Below, in pieces: positions 25,025 to 34,329 of a stretch of 64,000 nucleotides of DNA. Location of the stretch: positions 1-64,000 of the forward strand of contig NZ_JHYQ01000021.1 in NCBI RefSeq assembly GCF_000621325.1. The letters are read 5' to 3'. The notes beneath the pieces were generated by a model, which did not search any database, had not been told where the DNA came from, and saw only the letters and a list, made by a program, of their open reading frames with translations. Position 1 is the stretch's first letter. Each line of letters starts with the position of its first letter. Origin of the DNA: Thiothrix lacustris DSM 21227 (GTDB taxonomy: Bacteria > Pseudomonadota > Gammaproteobacteria > Thiotrichales > Thiotrichaceae). The position numbers were made by a program, and so were the translations under genes.

Positions 25025-26410
25025 ATGCTGCTTCCTATTCGTACTCTGTTATCTGTGATTGTGAGCTTGTCTAGCGGACTGTGGCTGAACGTCGCTTTGG
25101 CTGATGAGACACCCACGGCAAAGCCACAATATTGCCCTGCCCGTATCGCTGAGCTGAATGACCGTGACAAGAAAATCGCCAAAGTTGCATGGCAATACTT
25201 TGAGAACAATATTCAGTCAGAAACGGGCTTGGTGAATGCCGTGGATAATTATCCCTCTACCACGATGTGGGATGTTGGTTCTTCCCTCGCGGCATTTATT
25301 GCGGCGGAAAAGTTGGGGCTGATCCCGCGTGACCGTTTTGATCGTATGACTGGGCATTTACTGAATACCTTGGAAAATCTTGATCTGTTTAATGGCGAAG
25401 CACCCAACAAGGTTTACAATACTCAAACCGGGGAGAAAGTCGATTACCGTAATAAGCCTTCGGAACGAGGGATTGGTGTTTCGACGTTGGATTTGGGACG
25501 TTTAGTGTCATGGTTGAATGTGTTGTCCTGCTTGCATCCGCAACATCAGGACAAGGTGCGTAAGGTCTTGGAAAGCTGGAATTTCTGCCGTCTGTTAGAA
25601 CATAACGAGATGTATGGTCTGAAGCTGGACGACAAGACAGGCGGGGTGGAAATACAGCAGGAAGGTCGTCTCGGTTATGAGCAATACGCGGGTAAAGCGT
25701 TTCAGCAATTGGGCTTCGACATGAGTTTGTCGGCGCGTTACCATAATCAGTATGCAACTAAGGCAGAGGTTTCTGGTGTGGAATTGCTGGTTGATTCCCG
25801 GGATGCATCTACCCTTGGTGCGCACAATTACGTGGTGTCGGAATCCTATGCGATGGATGCGCTAGAGCATGGCATTGACGATGAAAACAAGCCGTTATTG
25901 GAAAATATTTACAAGGTACAGCAGCGTCGCTGGGAGCAATCCGGTACGGTGACGGCCGTTTCTGAAGACAATCTCGACCGCAAACCTTACTTCGTTTACA
26001 ACACCATTTTCAGTGATGATATTCCGTGGGCGGCGATTACTGATAAGGGTGAAGATATGTCAGACATGCGTAGTCTGTCAGTCAAGGCGGCGTTTTCGAT
26101 GGCCTATTTATTCCCCGACCGTGAATACAGTAAGGTATTGCGTGATGCGGTAATGGATGCGCGTAACCCGAAGGGCGGTTGGTATTCTGGTATTTATGAG
26201 GATTCTGCAAAAGGTTTTAATAAAGCAACTACGGCGAATACCAATGGTGTTGTTTTATCGGCTTTCTTGCACAAGCTCTATGGTCCTTTAAACCACCAAT
26301 GTGATAAATGTGGCAAGGGCGCGAGTTTGAGTGATGAGTTTTTGAAGTTTAATCAGGATAAAAAGGCATGTCTGGCAAAGCTTAAAACTGCCAGCCCTTA
26401 CTCACCGTAA
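25025..26410 (+). CDS. Secreted DUF3131 protein (glucoamylase-like toroid), copy 1
   Basis: 461 residues from the ATG at 25025, chosen because it starts a signal peptide (LLPIRTLLSVIV, ending NVALA). An upstream ATG at 24992 or frame from 24920 is possible. The body is DUF3131, an alpha/alpha-toroid domain related to polysaccharide-acting proteins: STTMWDVGSSLAAF, APNKVYNT, QEGRLGYEQYAGK, RWEQSGTVTAVSEDN and GGWYSGIYE. A C-terminal CDKCGKG looks like half a zinc ribbon. Copies 2 and 3 are at 28.2 and 40.0 kb. A periplasmic role in polysaccharide handling is inferred. It overlaps the convergent gene by 29 bp. Confidence 0.82.
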   Translation: MLLPIRTLLSVIVSLSSGLWLNVALADETPTAKPQYCPARIAELNDRDKKIAKVAWQYFENNIQSETGLVNAVDNYPSTTMWDVGSSLAAFIAAEKLGLIPRDRFDRMTGHLLNTLENLDLFNGEAPNKVYNTQTGEKVDYRNKPSERGIGVSTLDLGRLVSWLNVLSCLHPQHQDKVRKVLESWNFCRLLEHNEMYGLKLDDKTGGVEIQQEGRLGYEQYAGKAFQQLGFDMSLSARYHNQYATKAEVSGVELLVDSRDASTLGAHNYVVSESYAMDALEHGIDDENKPLLENIYKVQQRRWEQSGTVTAVSEDNLDRKPYFVYNTIFSDDIPWAAITDKGEDMSDMRSLSVKAAFSMAYLFPDREYSKVLRDAVMDARNPKGGWYSGIYEDSAKGFNKATTANTNGVVLSAFLHKLYGPLNHQCDKCGKGASLSDEFLKFNQDKKACLAKLKTASPYSP

Positions 26411-28247
26411 TTGCCCCGTCTTTCAGGTTGTCGCCGGGGAAATCGTTTTTGCCGTAGTTGGAGTATTCGATCTTTAAACCACCCGGTTTGGGATTGGAAT
26501 AACCAATAACATAATTCCAGTTCGGCGTGCCGCCTTCGAGGGGTATGCTGGCTGTGGTACGGGTATAGACATTGGGCTTGGGATTCCATTGCATTGTGCC
26601 ACTCAGGCTGGGTTTACCGTTGACAGGAATACTCAGGTTGGTGGACGCGGCTAGTTTGTGTTTGGTCAGTTTTTCAGATTTAATTTTTTTGCCAATATTC
26701 ACCACAGCTTTGTCTAGTGCTAAGCCTTCATCCGGGGATATGGGTCCCCAGTTATTGATCTGCGCTGACCAACCGCCCGGTTTGCTATCGTTGTAGCCCC
26801 CGCTCCACGAATAGCCTAGTGCGCCGTCTTTAAATGAGGCATTACCGCTGACAAACCAGTTGGGTTTGGGTGACCAGGTTACGCTGGCGGATACACTGTT
26901 ACTGCCATCCTTTAATGAGATTGTGTCAGCAAAGCTGCCCGCTAGCCGTAATTTCTTTGTCTTGCCCTTTTTTTTACCTTTGTTCATTCTATTTTTATCC
27001 GTGCCAATAATCCCGGTCGTGCTATGGGATTGTTGAGTGGAGTCGTCGTCTTCGGTGTCATCTTCTTCTTCGATATACATTGGAATATCACCGCCTGCGG
27101 CTATTGGCATAATGGCAGGTAGGCTTGCTGATGCGACAGCTAGCGGCGGTGATTCAGAAACAGGAGGGGGGGGCGGAAGTTGTTCAGCTTCGGTGGCTGT
27201 GCCTATCTCACCTTGAATGCCTAGTGGTTCTGGTAATGCTTCTACTGCCTGTGGCAGTGAGAATAGTTCTAATGCTATGGGTTCTGGTTGTGTCGATATA
27301 GGGTATACGGTCGGTGAACTTACCCGATCTTCTGATGGTTTTTTCTGTGATTTTTGGCGTTCACCCTTATTCGGGGTTTCTTTGTTGACGGCTAATTGCA
27401 CGGGTGCTCTTTTCTGTGGGGTCACTGGTTTATCTTTTTTAGCCGTTTTGGTCGCTATGCTTTTGGGGGTGTCATCAGGTGCTTTGGTGATTGGTGGCTT
27501 ATCTTTCGTTGTCGGTGGTGTTGGCTTTTTTGCAACCACTTCACATGCCTCATCCCATTTGAAGGGATAAGCTTGAGGGACTTCTTCTGTGATGTCCGTT
27601 AATGCTAAGGCTTGGTTCAGCACGGTATTGGGCGGCGCATCTGCTTCGCTAGCCAGTAAGCCCGTTTCGGGGTGCGGAAAGCATCGTTGACGGTAGATTT
27701 GATGCAAAAATAAGTGGTACGCACTGGGTGCGATACGAATTTCATCCAGTAAGAGGGGTACAAAACGGTCGTCAGGATCAGGAGTCAGAAAGCCCCATTC
27801 ACGAAAACCTCGCCATTGTAAGGGGCTATCATTAGCGGCTAATTGTTTGCGTAATTCTTTTCCAAGAAAAGTCAGATTATAAAATTTCTGTTCTTTCAAA
27901 ACATCGCAGTAGTTCCATTGTAAGGCAATTCGCTCGGCATCTTCGCGTAATTCCGGGAAACGTTCCGTTGTGGATTTTAGGGTATGGAGAGCAATGTCGA
28001 GCAGCCCGGCATGGAGTGAGGATTCGGCTTTTTGCCCAAGCCATTCATCTGGCCACGGCTGCTCAGGCCGGGTGATATTATTCAGCGATGTGAGTATTTT
28101 CTGTGCTGACTGAGCGTTGGTAGCACAGTGCAATGCGGCCAGTTTTTGCTGCAATGGTGGTGGGGAGGGGTACGCCATGATTGGCGAAATCCCCCCCATC
28201 CAGCCCAAGGATAGCAGTAAAATTTTACTGAGTGGTGCAGACATCAC
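26382..28247 (-). CDS. Predicted outer-membrane protein with a duplicated PKPGG beta module
   Basis: 621 residues; I know no family. Signal peptide about 1-25 (PIMAYP), a helical region (30-205), a Pro/Lys-rich low-complexity middle (235-430) and a beta-rich C-terminus. Residues 451-505 and 545-605 are two related repeats, each with W(S/N)PKPN, an AS turn and (S/P)KPGG. The protein ends ITVSKGWQF; a terminal Phe with alternating hydrophobics is the outer-membrane barrel insertion signal. It overlaps the upstream DUF3131 copy 2 by 23 bp, so it may be the export or anchoring component of this polysaccharide system. The barrel is inferred. Confidence 0.6.
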   Translation of the reverse strand: MMSAPLSKILLLSLGWMGGISPIMAYPSPPPLQQKLAALHCATNAQSAQKILTSLNNITRPEQPWPDEWLGQKAESSLHAGLLDIALHTLKSTTERFPELREDAERIALQWNYCDVLKEQKFYNLTFLGKELRKQLAANDSPLQWRGFREWGFLTPDPDDRFVPLLLDEIRIAPSAYHLFLHQIYRQRCFPHPETGLLASEADAPPNTVLNQALALTDITEEVPQAYPFKWDEACEVVAKKPTPPTTKDKPPITKAPDDTPKSIATKTAKKDKPVTPQKRAPVQLAVNKETPNKGERQKSQKKPSEDRVSSPTVYPISTQPEPIALELFSLPQAVEALPEPLGIQGEIGTATEAEQLPPPPPVSESPPLAVASASLPAIMPIAAGGDIPMYIEEEDDTEDDDSTQQSHSTTGIIGTDKNRMNKGKKKGKTKKLRLAGSFADTISLKDGSNSVSASVTWSPKPNWFVSGNASFKDGALGYSWSGGYNDSKPGGWSAQINNWGPISPDEGLALDKAVVNIGKKIKSEKLTKHKLAASTNLSIPVNGKPSLSGTMQWNPKPNVYTRTTASIPLEGGTPNWNYVIGYSNPKPGGLKIEYSNYGKNDFPGDNLKDGAITVSKGWQF

Positions 28248-29676
28248 ACGTTTTAGCAGGAATGATTGCTGTCTTTATTTCGCGTTGGCATTTTTTGCAC
28301 ATAGGGTAGAATTCACCGTATTTTTTATACAATAACATACTCAGAACGATACCATTGGTATTGGCTGTAATCGCTTTATTGTAACCGCCGCCGCTTTCGT
28401 AAATACCGGAGTACCAGCCACGATCAGGGTCATAGGCTGAACTGACGGTATAGACAAGTTCCTTGCTGTAAGGGTCATTGGGATAGAGCAAGGCCATGGA
28501 TAATGCTGCTTTTACTGAGGTGGTTTTGAGGTTGTCGTAACGTACACCTTTATCAGTAGTGGTATTCCATGGCAACCCTGCCGTGAAAATGGTGTTGTAG
28601 AGGAAGTAAGGTTTTTGGTCAATATTGTCTTCGGAAACGGCGGTTATAATGCCAGTTTCTTCCCAACGCCGCTTTTGAACGTTGTAAATGTTGTCCAGCA
28701 ATGGGCGATTTTCATCATCAATACCGTTCTCAATGGCATCCATGGCATACGATTCAGTAACAACATAGTTGTATGCGCCTAAGTCGCGTGGATCACGCCG
28801 GTCATAGGCAATCGGTACGTCGTAAATGTTGATGCTTGTGCGAAATTCGTTGTTGTACGTGGCTGCAACATGCTGGTCGTAGCCCAATTGGCGGAAAATT
28901 TTACCGGCATATTGCTCATATCCTAAACGCCCTTCTTGTGCCACGACGATGTTTTTGGTGGCCGGGTCGCGATAAAAGCCAAACATTTGGCCATCTTTGA
29001 TCAGGCGCTTCATGTCCCAGCGCTCTATGGATTTTTTGGCAGGGTAGGCATATTTAGGGTGCATACAACCGAGGGTATTGAGCCATGACACCATCCGTGC
29101 TAAATCGAGTGCGGAAACGCCAATGCCATCGGGGCTGGGTTGGTTGCGGTAATCGACCATTTCACCTTTGATAGTGTTGTATACTTTGTTAGGTGCTTCT
29201 TTGTTAAATAGCTCCATGCTATTCAATGTTTTGAACATGGCACGAATACGCTCATCAAATGTTTTGTCGTCAATGAGGTCGAAATCACGAGCGGCAATAG
29301 TGGCGGCTAGTGCTGAGCCAGTATCCCACATGGTGGTGGAGGGGTATTTATCCGCAGCGTTATACAGCCCTGTTGAAGGATTATAGTTATTTTCAAAGTA
29401 CTTCCACGCAATTTTAGCCATATCTAGGTCTGTACTGCACAGTGCTTGCGGCGTTCCTAAACAACTGTTGCTTGGGCCTGTCGTCAGGGCGCAAAAGGTA
29501 TCATTACGCCCAGCGCCAGCGCCTGATTTGAACATCTGTAACAAGTTCGTGGAGTCTTTGCTGGCGCTAGCTGTACTGGTGGATGTAGCACCCTGACTAA
29601 TGAAAAATATAATGATGCCTGCCAGTAGTAAACCCGCTAGCCATGCTAATCCTGTTTTTATCTTATTGTTATTCAT
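28225..29676 (-). CDS. Membrane-anchored DUF3131 protein, copy 2
   Basis: 483 residues. One N-terminal helix (about 9-28) anchors it, then a Ser/Thr/Ala linker and the DUF3131 domain (about 80-460): STTMWDTGSALAA, APNKVYNT, GIGVSALDLARMVSWLN, QEGRLGYEQYAGK, RWEETGIITAVSEDN and GWYSGIYES. Very similar to copy 1, with a C-terminal Cys set CKKC and CDVC that could bind zinc. Its start overlaps the coiled-coil gene by 8 bp. It probably acts in the periplasm on the polysaccharide made by the locus. Confidence 0.82.
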   Translation of the reverse strand: MNNNKIKTGLAWLAGLLLAGIIIFFISQGATSTSTASASKDSTNLLQMFKSGAGAGRNDTFCALTTGPSNSCLGTPQALCSTDLDMAKIAWKYFENNYNPSTGLYNAADKYPSTTMWDTGSALAATIAARDFDLIDDKTFDERIRAMFKTLNSMELFNKEAPNKVYNTIKGEMVDYRNQPSPDGIGVSALDLARMVSWLNTLGCMHPKYAYPAKKSIERWDMKRLIKDGQMFGFYRDPATKNIVVAQEGRLGYEQYAGKIFRQLGYDQHVAATYNNEFRTSINIYDVPIAYDRRDPRDLGAYNYVVTESYAMDAIENGIDDENRPLLDNIYNVQKRRWEETGIITAVSEDNIDQKPYFLYNTIFTAGLPWNTTTDKGVRYDNLKTTSVKAALSMALLYPNDPYSKELVYTVSSAYDPDRGWYSGIYESGGGYNKAITANTNGIVLSMLLYKKYGEFYPMCKKCQREIKTAIIPAKTCDVCTTQ

Positions 29677-30190
29677 TACCTAGTTCTCCTAGAACCGCTT
29701 CGATTTCTTTGCGTACAGTATCGGTTGTTGTGCTGGTATCACCGCTTTTCCAAGCTGCCATGAGTTTGTCAATGGGTCCCATCAGCCCTTGTAGACGTGC
29801 TTTTTGTGCGCTAAGTGTTTCACTGGCTTGCCATAGGGGCTTTTTGGTGCTGAGAATTTTTTCAGCCGCTTCTTTGCCTTTCCCATCTGTGCGTAATTGA
29901 TTGGCTTGTTTGATGGTATCAAGAATGGTTTTCAGGTCAGTGCGTTGTTTGATCAATGCCTGTTTTTTCTTTTCGGCCTCATCGGCTATTTTGCCTTGTT
30001 TACTGGTCACTGAGTCAATGGCGTCAATTTTGGTTGCTAGTGGCGCAAGTGTTTCTGTGAGTACAGTTGATGAGCCTTGTTGTAGCTCAATGAGTGTGCG
30101 CAGTTCTGCGTGAAGCTGCTGGTTTTGGAAAACCAGGTACCCGATCAGCACCAGTAACATGCTGAGTAATACATGCTGAAAAAGATTCAT
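29669..30190 (-). CDS. Single-helix membrane protein with coiled coil
   Basis: 173 residues from the ATG at 30190, which begins a transmembrane segment (LLSMLLVLIGYLVF, about 7-22). An upstream start in the same frame would put 23 polar residues before the helix and overlap the kinase gene. The rest is a long coiled coil (25-120; KIDAIDSVTSKQGKIADEAEKKKQA) and an acidic helix. No known family. It lies between the hybrid kinase and DUF3131 copy 2, so it is a candidate periplasmic scaffold or length-sensing partner. Confidence 0.65.
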   Translation of the reverse strand: MNLFQHVLLSMLLVLIGYLVFQNQQLHAELRTLIELQQGSSTVLTETLAPLATKIDAIDSVTSKQGKIADEAEKKKQALIKQRTDLKTILDTIKQANQLRTDGKGKEAAEKILSTKKPLWQASETLSAQKARLQGLMGPIDKLMAAWKSGDTSTTTDTVRKEIEAVLGELGNE

Positions 30191-30237
30191 GGATGATATG
30201 CCCTCTTTATTTTTGTTATTTTTAGTCTGGTGCTTGT

Positions 30238-31575
30238 CTAGGCTGTCACTAAGCACCATTCCTCTAGTGTTGTTGCCAAGGTATTAATCTGGATGGGTTT
30301 GGTCAGGCAGGCATTCATACCAGCCGCTATATAGGCTTGTTCGTCACCTTTCATGGCATTGGCGGTCAGGGCGATAATGGGTAGGTGGCGATCAGGAAAT
30401 TCTGCACGAATTTTTTCGGTAGTTTCTACGCCACTCATGCCAGGCATCTGGATGTCCATCAGTACCAAGACGAAATCTTCGCGGCGTAAGTAGTCGAGTG
30501 CCTCGAAACCATTTTCTGCCAAGGTGAAGTGATAGCCGAGCTTGTTGAGCATGCCTTTAGCAACCATTTGGTTGACCTTGTGGTCTTCCACTACAAGGAT
30601 GCGTTGATTGCCACCATCGGCTACAGGTTTGGCTGCCGTTGCGGATGTGCTCGGTGGTGGGGCGGCAGGTTCTCCAGTAGCGTCTGTGATGATCGGCAAT
30701 TCAAACCAGAAGGTGCTGCCGACACCTTCAGTGCTGTTTACGCCAATGGTGCCCCCCATTAAATGGGTTAGCTTGCGGCTGATGGCTAGGCCTAGCCCAG
30801 CACCGCCGTTATTGTGTTGGTCGTAACGGCTGATTTGGCTGAATGCGTGGAATAGGCTATTCAGTTTTTCTGAGGAAATGCCCATGCCAGTATCTTGTAC
30901 TTCAAAACGCAGTGTTTTGGGATCTGCTGGGGTACGAGATACTCGAACGGTGATTTGTCCAGCCGTGGTGAATTTGATGGCATTACTAATGAGGTTGAGT
31001 AATATTTGGCGTAAACGTAATGGGTCACCGCACAAATGGGTGGGAATATCTTTCTCAACTGCTAGCACCAAGTTTAAGTGTTTCTGGCTGGCAACTGTGC
31101 GCATGGTGTCGATAATGTTAGGCAGAATGCCACACAGGAGAAAGGATTCTTCCAGTACTTCCAGCTTGCCTGCTTCTAGCCGAGAGATGTCAAGAATGTC
31201 GTTGATAATGCCCAGCAATGATTGTGCAGATTGTAGGACAGTGTTGAGTTGTTGGGTTTGTTCGGTATTTAGAGGCGTGTCTTGTAGCAAGGTGGCCATG
31301 CCGATAATGCCGTTCATCGGGGTGCGAATTTCATGGCTCATGGCTGCTAGAAATGCACTTTTTGAACGGCTAGCTGCCAGTGCCTGATCACGCGCCTCGG
31401 TCAATTCATGGGTGCGTGTTGTAATCGTGTTTTCTAGGGCGTTTGCTATTCCCCGCAATTCTTGATTAGCCTGATACAGTTCCAGACTTTTGCTTTCCAG
31501 TAACTGCTCAGCCTGTTTACGGGCGCTCCGTTCGCGTTCCAGTCGGCCTTGCAGGCGAGTTAATTGGTCGATCAT
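30238..31575 (-). CDS. Hybrid histidine kinase-receiver, H-NOX-linked
   Basis: 445-residue cytoplasmic protein. A coiled coil (2-70) replaces a sensor domain. HisKA follows with His81 ([11 protein letters not shown]), then HATPase ([24 protein letters not shown]; 180-295) and a receiver (325-440) with phospho-acceptor Asp374 (LMDIQMPG) and LTKP Lys426. It starts at the last base of the H-NOX gene, so the two are coupled; in Shewanella and Vibrio, NO-bound H-NOX inhibits its partner kinase. The relay would run to the Hpt protein encoded just upstream. No membrane segment is seen. Confidence 0.9.
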   Translation of the reverse strand: MIDQLTRLQGRLERERSARKQAEQLLESKSLELYQANQELRGIANALENTITTRTHELTEARDQALAASRSKSAFLAAMSHEIRTPMNGIIGMATLLQDTPLNTEQTQQLNTVLQSAQSLLGIINDILDISRLEAGKLEVLEESFLLCGILPNIIDTMRTVASQKHLNLVLAVEKDIPTHLCGDPLRLRQILLNLISNAIKFTTAGQITVRVSRTPADPKTLRFEVQDTGMGISSEKLNSLFHAFSQISRYDQHNNGGAGLGLAISRKLTHLMGGTIGVNSTEGVGSTFWFELPIITDATGEPAAPPPSTSATAAKPVADGGNQRILVVEDHKVNQMVAKGMLNKLGYHFTLAENGFEALDYLRREDFVLVLMDIQMPGMSGVETTEKIRAEFPDRHLPIIALTANAMKGDEQAYIAAGMNACLTKPIQINTLATTLEEWCLVTA

Positions 31576-32123
31576 TAGGCTGCCATCCGCGTGATGTGGA
31601 ACTCAGCGTGAGTGCCCTTACCAGCGGAACAGTCCACCATGTCAACTTGGGCTTTGATTTGATAGTGAGTGATGCAGCCCTCTAACAGCCCTTCTGCCAG
31701 TGTGGCAAAAGGGTGTGGTGAGCGGTAGATCATGATCAGTTTTTGCGTGCCTTCACGGTGGGTTTCAAAGGTTGGTAGTTGGGCATCCGGGTAAAGTTTA
31801 TGTACTTCTACGTGAATGTAGTTTTCGATGGACTCGAGAAAGTCGAATATATCCGGGGTGCTACTGAAGAATGTCGGGTAAAGCACCACAAAGCGTCCGA
31901 ATAGGAAATGCCCAAATGCTTTGACTAAGGCAGGCACAGGCACGCCTGTTTGTTTTGATAGGTTTTGAATCAGAGTGACTATTTCAGAATGTGGGTAAGT
32001 GCCAACAGCGGTGTAAGCCCCGCCGGAGGGCAGATTTGACGCTTCGATAATATCGTCAACCTTGTCGGCGGAAAAGGTCTGTTCCACCATGTCCAAAAAT
32101 TCTGTAAACACCAAGCCTTTCAT
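31575..32123 (-). CDS. H-NOX haem nitric-oxide sensor
   Basis: 182 residues, the usual length of a stand-alone bacterial H-NOX (HNOB). [17 protein letters not shown] and [15 protein letters not shown] are family signatures. The haem-ligating His is His104 ([12 protein letters not shown]). The haem-propionate motif normally YxSxR reads Y133-R-S135-P-H137, so the Arg is replaced by His. Most facultative-anaerobe H-NOX proteins bind NO, not O2. It lies between Hpt and hybrid-kinase genes, with which it is expected to form an NO-signalling relay. Confidence 0.9.
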   Translation of the reverse strand: MKGLVFTEFLDMVEQTFSADKVDDIIEASNLPSGGAYTAVGTYPHSEIVTLIQNLSKQTGVPVPALVKAFGHFLFGRFVVLYPTFFSSTPDIFDFLESIENYIHVEVHKLYPDAQLPTFETHREGTQKLIMIYRSPHPFATLAEGLLEGCITHYQIKAQVDMVDCSAGKGTHAEFHITRMAA

Positions 32124-32156
32124 TAAATTGATTCTCTTTTGTTTTTTGTATTATCT

Positions 32157-32516
32157 TTAGTAAGCAATCACAGGTTGTTGCTTAAGCCATTCAAGAACTT
32201 TGCTATATTCAGTTTGTAATTTCTCTAAATAGATGGCTGCTGCTTGTTGGTCATTATTTTCACGGTAGTCTTCTAACAAGTGAGCAAGCTCCGCCAGTTC
32301 GAAAGCGCCAATGAGTTTGCTACTGGATTTTAGTTTGTGGCAAATCGCCCCAACTTGAGCGCTGTCGTGTATTTCAACAGATTGTTTTAATGTGATTATG
32401 CATTGATCTGTATCTGTGATGAAAAACTCAACCAGCTCAGCAAACTCATCTGCCATAATTTCCTGCAACATGATGTAAGTTTCTGCATCAACAGGGGTAT
32501 TTGTCGTGGTTGTCAT
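32157..32516 (-). CDS. Hpt phosphotransfer protein
   Basis: 119-residue four-helix-bundle protein. His60 in ICHKLKSSSKLIGAFELAEL is the phospho-accepting His, with the typical HxLKSSS pattern. Phosphotransfer proteins of this type take phosphate from a hybrid-kinase receiver and pass it to a response regulator. Its neighbours are the H-NOX and hybrid kinase downstream and, divergently, a receiver-PP2C phosphatase; the set mirrors the HptB-HsbR-HsbA system of Pseudomonas. Confidence 0.9.
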   Translation of the reverse strand: MTTTTNTPVDAETYIMLQEIMADEFAELVEFFITDTDQCIITLKQSVEIHDSAQVGAICHKLKSSSKLIGAFELAELAHLLEDYRENNDQQAAAIYLEKLQTEYSKVLEWLKQQPVIAY

Positions 32517-32671
32517 TTTGATTACCCATTAGTGTATTGTCCGGTTTACTGTAATTATGCCATTTGCCGGAATTGTGTTTTTATAATTTCCGTCTATATC
32601 GACAGATTATCTTTTGATGGTATCATAGAACTATTCGAGTGTTAATAACATCATAAAAACAAGATATAAGT

Positions 32672-33874
32672 ATGAAAATCCTAGTTGTCGATGATGCCAG
32701 AGATATGCAATTGATCTTGCGCCGCATCCTGACCCTAATGGGGCATCAGGTCGTCCTTGCTAATCACGGGCAGGAGGCGTGGGAACTCCTCCAGCAGCAC
32801 AATTTTCAAGTCGTGATTAGTGATTGGGTGATGCCCATTATGGATGGCCCGACATTGTGTCGAACGATTCGTGCTGCGGAGCTACCCCATTACGTTTACA
32901 TCATTTTGCTGACAGGCATGTCTAGTAAACAAAACCTGATCCTAGGAATGGAGGCGGGTGCAGATGATTTTGCGACCAAGCCCATCGTGCGCGAAGAGTT
33001 GGAGGTGCGTTTACGTGCCGCTCAGCGGGTACTGAATCTAGAGCAGACGCTGGAGGATAAGAATCGGAATCTGGAAGGTGTCAATCAATCGCTATCAGCT
33101 ACTCAGGCGTTGATTCAGAGCGATCTTAAACGTGCAGCGAGTCTACAAACAGGGGTATTACCGGTTCACAAGGCATTTGGTCGCCTGTGTGTTGATTGGT
33201 TTTTTCAGCCTGCTCAGTACATTGGTGGTGATACGTTTAACTATTTTCCGATCAATGATGATTTGTTTTTTTTCTATTCCATTGATGTGTCTGGTCATGG
33301 TATTTCCGCAGCCTTGTTGTCGATGTGTTTGCAAACCCTGCTGAGCTCAACAGGTGAGCTGTATTGTCAGGATGAGTTGACGCGGGAGAATGCTGCCACT
33401 TTTCCAGCACGTTTGGCTGAGAATTTGAACCATCATTTGAATCATGTGCTGGATACTGGCGATCATTATTTAACGTTGATCATGGGGGTTGTGGATACAG
33501 CAGAAGAGCGTCTGCATTTTGTGCAAGCTGGTCATCCGCAACCTTTCTTGTATGACCCTTCGACGCAGCAGATTGAGCGGATTGATTGCACTGGCTTCCC
33601 CATTGGGCTAATGCCTGATATGGAGTATGAAACCATTAGTCTGCCATTTCCTACAGGTAGTCGTTTTGTTTTGTACTCGGATGGCATCTTAGAATTGCAT
33701 CATGCATCAGGTGAGCCCATGACTGAAGATGACTTACAGACCTGTTTACAGGCGTTGATTGGCTTGCCAGCGCGGGAACTTGTTTCCCGCTTGGGCGAAC
33801 AACTTGGTTTGGGTAAGGAAAATGAAGACAAGCCTGATGATATTTCTCTGTTAATCATTGATTCTTGTGGCTAG
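32672..33874 (+). CDS. Response-regulator receiver fused to PP2C (RsbU/HsbR-like) phosphatase
   Basis: 400 residues. Receiver domain 1-120 with Asp51 (ISDWVMP) and TKP Lys104-type contact, a coiled-coil linker (120-155), then a SpoIIE-type PP2C phosphatase (about 165-395) with IGGDTFNYF, DVSGHGISAALL and DDIS near the end, carrying the metal-binding Asp residues. It should dephosphorylate the STAS protein encoded next, in response to phosphorelay from Hpt. This is the HsbR/RsbU position in a partner switch, but without the kinase domain that HsbR carries; that is a separate gene here. Confidence 0.9.
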   Translation: MKILVVDDARDMQLILRRILTLMGHQVVLANHGQEAWELLQQHNFQVVISDWVMPIMDGPTLCRTIRAAELPHYVYIILLTGMSSKQNLILGMEAGADDFATKPIVREELEVRLRAAQRVLNLEQTLEDKNRNLEGVNQSLSATQALIQSDLKRAASLQTGVLPVHKAFGRLCVDWFFQPAQYIGGDTFNYFPINDDLFFFYSIDVSGHGISAALLSMCLQTLLSSTGELYCQDELTRENAATFPARLAENLNHHLNHVLDTGDHYLTLIMGVVDTAEERLHFVQAGHPQPFLYDPSTQQIERIDCTGFPIGLMPDMEYETISLPFPTGSRFVLYSDGILELHHASGEPMTEDDLQTCLQALIGLPARELVSRLGEQLGLGKENEDKPDDISLLIIDSCG

Positions 33875-33953
33875 CCAAAACCATTAATTATAGATATAGT
33901 TTATTCATAAATAGAAAATACTAAAATTACATCAATCGAAGAGGATAACAAGA

Positions 33954-34292
33954 ATGAAGCTCTCTACTCATGTACAAGGCGAATTCACCATTGCCGTCAT
34001 TGGCGAAACACGTATGGATGCCGCCGTAGCCCCAGAACTCAAACATCAAATCTCCCAACTACTCAATGATGGTGCAACCCGTATTGTGTTGGACCTTAGT
34101 GCCGTAACCTTTATGGACAGTAGTAGCCTCGGCGCACTGGTCAGCCTGCTGAAAATGGTTGGCAACCGTGGTGATCTGATCATCGCTGGTTCAAAGGGCA
34201 TCGTTGCTGACCTGTTTAAGCTGACACGTATGGATCGTGTCTTCCGCATGGCGGATAGCGTGGATGCAGCACTGGGTGCTGTGGCAGCGTAA
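33954..34292 (+). CDS. STAS anti-sigma-factor antagonist
   Basis: 112 residues, the usual length of SpoIIAA/RsbV/HsbA proteins. The phosphorylation motif is FMDSSSLGAL (Ser56-58); the second Ser is the normal target. Phosphorylated by an RsbW-like kinase (35520) and dephosphorylated by the PP2C protein, it would bind either the kinase or another partner. A sequence of partners rather than a sigma factor is typical of proteobacteria. The ATG is preceded by GAGGATAAC. Confidence 0.92.
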   Translation: MKLSTHVQGEFTIAVIGETRMDAAVAPELKHQISQLLNDGATRIVLDLSAVTFMDSSSLGALVSLLKMVGNRGDLIIAGSKGIVADLFKLTRMDRVFRMADSVDAALGAVAA

Positions 34293-34329
34293 TTGGTGCG
34301 AATGACTATCTGAGAAAAGGGGGCTTCCG

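Noticed and set aside
30191-30259. Upstream extension of the coiled-coil protein
   Set aside because: It would overlap the kinase gene and place a polar segment before the membrane helix.
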